From assembly GCA_011375045.1 (NCBI GenBank), contig DRNB01000175.1, positions 1 to 13,861 on the forward strand: a stretch of 13,861 nucleotides of DNA, in the 5' to 3' direction. Shown piece after piece: positions 13,585-13,861 of the stretch. Position 1 is the stretch's first letter, and the number at the start of each line of letters is the position of its first letter. Both the position numbers and the translations under genes were made by a program. The notes beneath the pieces are model-generated. The model saw nothing but the letters and a program-made list of their open reading frames with translations, did no database searches and was not told where the DNA came from. The stretch comes from Aquifex aeolicus (GTDB taxonomy: Bacteria > Aquificota > Aquificia > Aquificales > Aquificaceae).

Positions 13585-13861
13585 ATGGACAGGGTTTACA
13601 TCTTCGACACCACGCTCAGGGATGGAGAGCAGGCTCCCGGATTTTCCATGACAACGGAGGAGAAGCTCCAGCTCGCCCACCAGCTTGCCAAGCTGAAGGT
13701 CGACGTTATAGAGGCCGGCTTTGCAGCGGCGTCTCAGGGGGACTTCGAAGCTGTTAACAGAATAGCCCGGGAGGTTAAAGGACCCGTTATATGCTCGCTT
13801 TCGAGAGCCCTCGAAAAGGATATCGAAGTAGCCGCCGAGGCGCTCAAACCCGCGGAGAGGA
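13585..13861 (+). CDS. leuA: 2-isopropylmalate synthase, N-terminal part (cut by window edge)
   Basis: The first 92 codons are present. The protein opens MDRVYIFDTTLRDGEQAPGF, the HMGL-like signature of the LeuA/citramalate/homocitrate synthase family, with the metal-binding Asp and substrate Arg in TTLRDGEQ. DVIEAGFAAASQGDFEAV follows, a pattern typical of LeuA. The enzyme condenses 2-oxoisovalerate with acetyl-CoA at the first committed step of leucine synthesis. The C-terminal regulatory domain, which would separate LeuA from CimA, is outside the window. The start has GAGGAGG (13573-13579) five bases upstream. It lies 43 bp after the MglA-like gene, with its own promoter. Confidence 0.92.
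   Translation, partial: MDRVYIFDTTLRDGEQAPGFSMTTEEKLQLAHQLAKLKVDVIEAGFAAASQGDFEAVNRIAREVKGPVICSLSRALEKDIEVAAEALKPAER

Noticed and set aside
1..13861. CRISPR array, tRNA, rRNA, insertion sequence or attachment site
   Set aside because: No regularly spaced repeats, cloverleaf or transposase motifs were seen by eye, and genes fill nearly the entire window.

Overview
The window looks like a compact chromosomal segment from a thermophilic member of the Aquificota, probably related to Aquificaceae. This rests on several things read from the sequence. CarB is present only as its N-terminal half, an arrangement known from Aquifex aeolicus. The leuA start looks Aquifex-like. Arginine is often encoded by AGG/AGA, the proteins are rich in Glu/Lys/Arg, and intergenic gaps are very short (0-60 bp). 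The genus cannot be fixed from this sequence, and no mobile element, CRISPR array, rRNA or tRNA gene was seen.

Left part (1-3379, minus strand). Reading right to left there is split carB (N-terminal half), a ThiS/MoaD/TtuB-like sulfur carrier, rodA (cell elongation glycosyltransferase) and hemW (cut by the window edge). These are packed like an operon behind an AT-rich promoter at about 3381-3400. On the plus strand, the same short intergenic region precedes two related coiled-coil lipoprotein-like genes (3433-4275). The second of these carries a LysM-like domain, and the pair probably links the outer membrane to peptidoglycan.

Middle (4277-8939, minus strand). A second tightly packed cluster reads a tandem-repeat DUF5752-like gene, treT (trehalose glycosyltransferring synthase), pyrF, rsmG and guaA. 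It combines a compatible-solute enzyme with nucleotide synthesis and ribosome modification.

Right part (8973-13861, plus strand). bcp (peroxiredoxin) overlaps nth (endonuclease III) by 61 bp, an oxidative-damage pair. A good promoter (TTGTGA-N17-TATAAT) then lies across the nth stop codon. It drives four genes: a protein with three DUF4388/PATAN-like repeats and a helical C-terminal domain; a membrane sensor with a double Cache and HAMP domain but no output domain; an MglB-like Roadblock protein; and an MglA-like small GTPase, the last two overlapping by ATGA. This is the most interesting part of the window: a candidate sensory/cell-polarity module in which a transmembrane receptor may signal to an MglA/MglB switch instead of to a kinase or CheA. 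The window ends in leuA, whose promoter region carries a Fur-box-like inverted repeat.
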